From Caryophanales bacterium UBA5603 (lineage in GTDB: Bacteria; Bacillota_I; Bacilli_A; Izemoplasmatales; Hujiaoplasmataceae): DNA of 64,000 bases. Where the stretch lies: contig DILB01000010.1 of the NCBI GenBank assembly GCA_002424815.1, positions 43,793 to 107,792 on the forward strand. Direction: 5' to 3'. Shown piece by piece: positions 63,729 to 64,000 of the stretch (position 1 is the stretch's first letter; every line of letters begins with the position of its first letter). Under the pieces are notes generated by a model. The model had not been told where the DNA came from. It saw only the letters and a list, made by a program, of their open reading frames with translations, and did no database searches. Position numbers and translations under genes: made by a program.

Positions 63729-64000
63729 ATCTCAAATTATCGATTTGTCGTGGACAATCTCTTCGGACATGCCAATTTATCCTGGTGATCCGCTTCTTAA
63801 AATTGAGGGTGGTAGCCATCGTTTTGAAGATGGATTTTCGCTTAAAACACTTAAAACGGCCATGCATGTAGGGACGCATCTTGATGCTCCTTCCCATTTT
63901 TTAGTAAAGCGAGGAGATGTTGCCAATATTCCCCTAGAACAGACTTTTGGATTTGCGACAAAGTTATCCGTCGAACCGATAAATCAGGTTATTTTAACAA
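63718..64000 (+). CDS. Cyclase-family protein (kynurenine formamidase-like), 5' part
   Basis: The frame opens at ATG 63718 and runs off the window after 94 residues. It has the cyclase-family (PF04199) start IIDLSWTISSDMPIYPGDP and the metal-binding block MHVGTHLDAPSHF. Family members hydrolyse N-formylkynurenine, isatin or related amides, or have unknown substrates. No tryptophan catabolism gene is near. The start overlaps the lipoprotein gene, so they are co-transcribed. Confidence 0.8.
   Translation, partial: MKHKSQIIDLSWTISSDMPIYPGDPLLKIEGGSHRFEDGFSLKTLKTAMHVGTHLDAPSHFLVKRGDVANIPLEQTFGFATKLSVEPINQVILT

Noticed and set aside
1..64000. TGA read as tryptophan, as in Mycoplasma
   Set aside because: Trp is encoded by TGG throughout, genes end at TGA (for example uvrC and recX), and prfB is present.
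1..64000. Mobile element, prophage or horizontally acquired island
   Set aside because: No transposase, integrase, phage gene, tRNA-flanked repeat or marked shift in base composition was seen.

Overview
The window is a gene-dense, AT-rich bacterial chromosome segment. It reads best as a low-GC Gram-positive of the class Bacilli, probably a lineage near the Mollicutes (Acholeplasma/Izemoplasma/Haloplasma type). Support for this: a Bacillus-type rimP-nusA-ylxR-ylxQ-infB-rbfA operon, RNase J, a ComK-like regulator, ComFA, a leuS T-box leader, long-form HPF, and consensus SigA promoters. TGA is used as a stop, Trp is TGG, and RF2 is present, so the genetic code is the standard one. I see no rRNA, tRNA, transposon, phage or CRISPR array, and no stretch over 300 bases without a gene or RNA leader.

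Layout. 1-5139: end of a carbohydrate ABC-transport operon (YIP1 membrane protein, DUF5696 protein, two permeases); its likely MsmX-type ATPase is at 7281. 5198-7201: VTC-domain protein, DUF4956 membrane protein and a PucR-type regulator. 8503-11432: ComK-like protein, then pgk, an atypical HPr and tpiA. 11540-24944: exported proteins (an S41-like lipoprotein, a beta-propeller lipoprotein and a 1534-residue repeat lipoprotein), with rpsD, msrC, thiI, a GNAT and pepF between them. 25029-30472: TrmH methyltransferase, a GNAT, then the rimP-rbfA operon behind an attenuator. 30571-44444: uvrC, a DEDD exonuclease, RNase J, priA, fmt, pgpA, a degenerate HD-GYP membrane protein, metK, a LemA-like protein, a radical SAM protein and a membrane protein. 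44461-48867: T-box-controlled leuS, then comFA and a shortened comFC-like gene. 48971-62888: hpf, then a run of close-packed genes secA-prfB-yitT-recX-glgB-glgC-glgD::glgA, followed by glgP with its own promoter. 62982-64000: a small lipoprotein overlapping the start of a cyclase-family gene that runs off the window.

How it fits together. Sugar uptake (ABC transporter plus MsmX), lower glycolysis (Pgk, TpiA) and a complete glycogen synthesis and breakdown set (GlgB, GlgC, GlgD::GlgA, GlgP) point to a carbohydrate-based fermentative life with a storage polymer. The most unusual items are the GlgD-GlgA fusion, the giant Tyr-rich lipoprotein with a duplicated module of about 590 residues, the Cys-Gly tail on Pgk, an HPr with Glu at the Arg17 position, a membrane HD-GYP protein without its metal ligands, and a hairpin that buries a Shine-Dalgarno just before a start codon.
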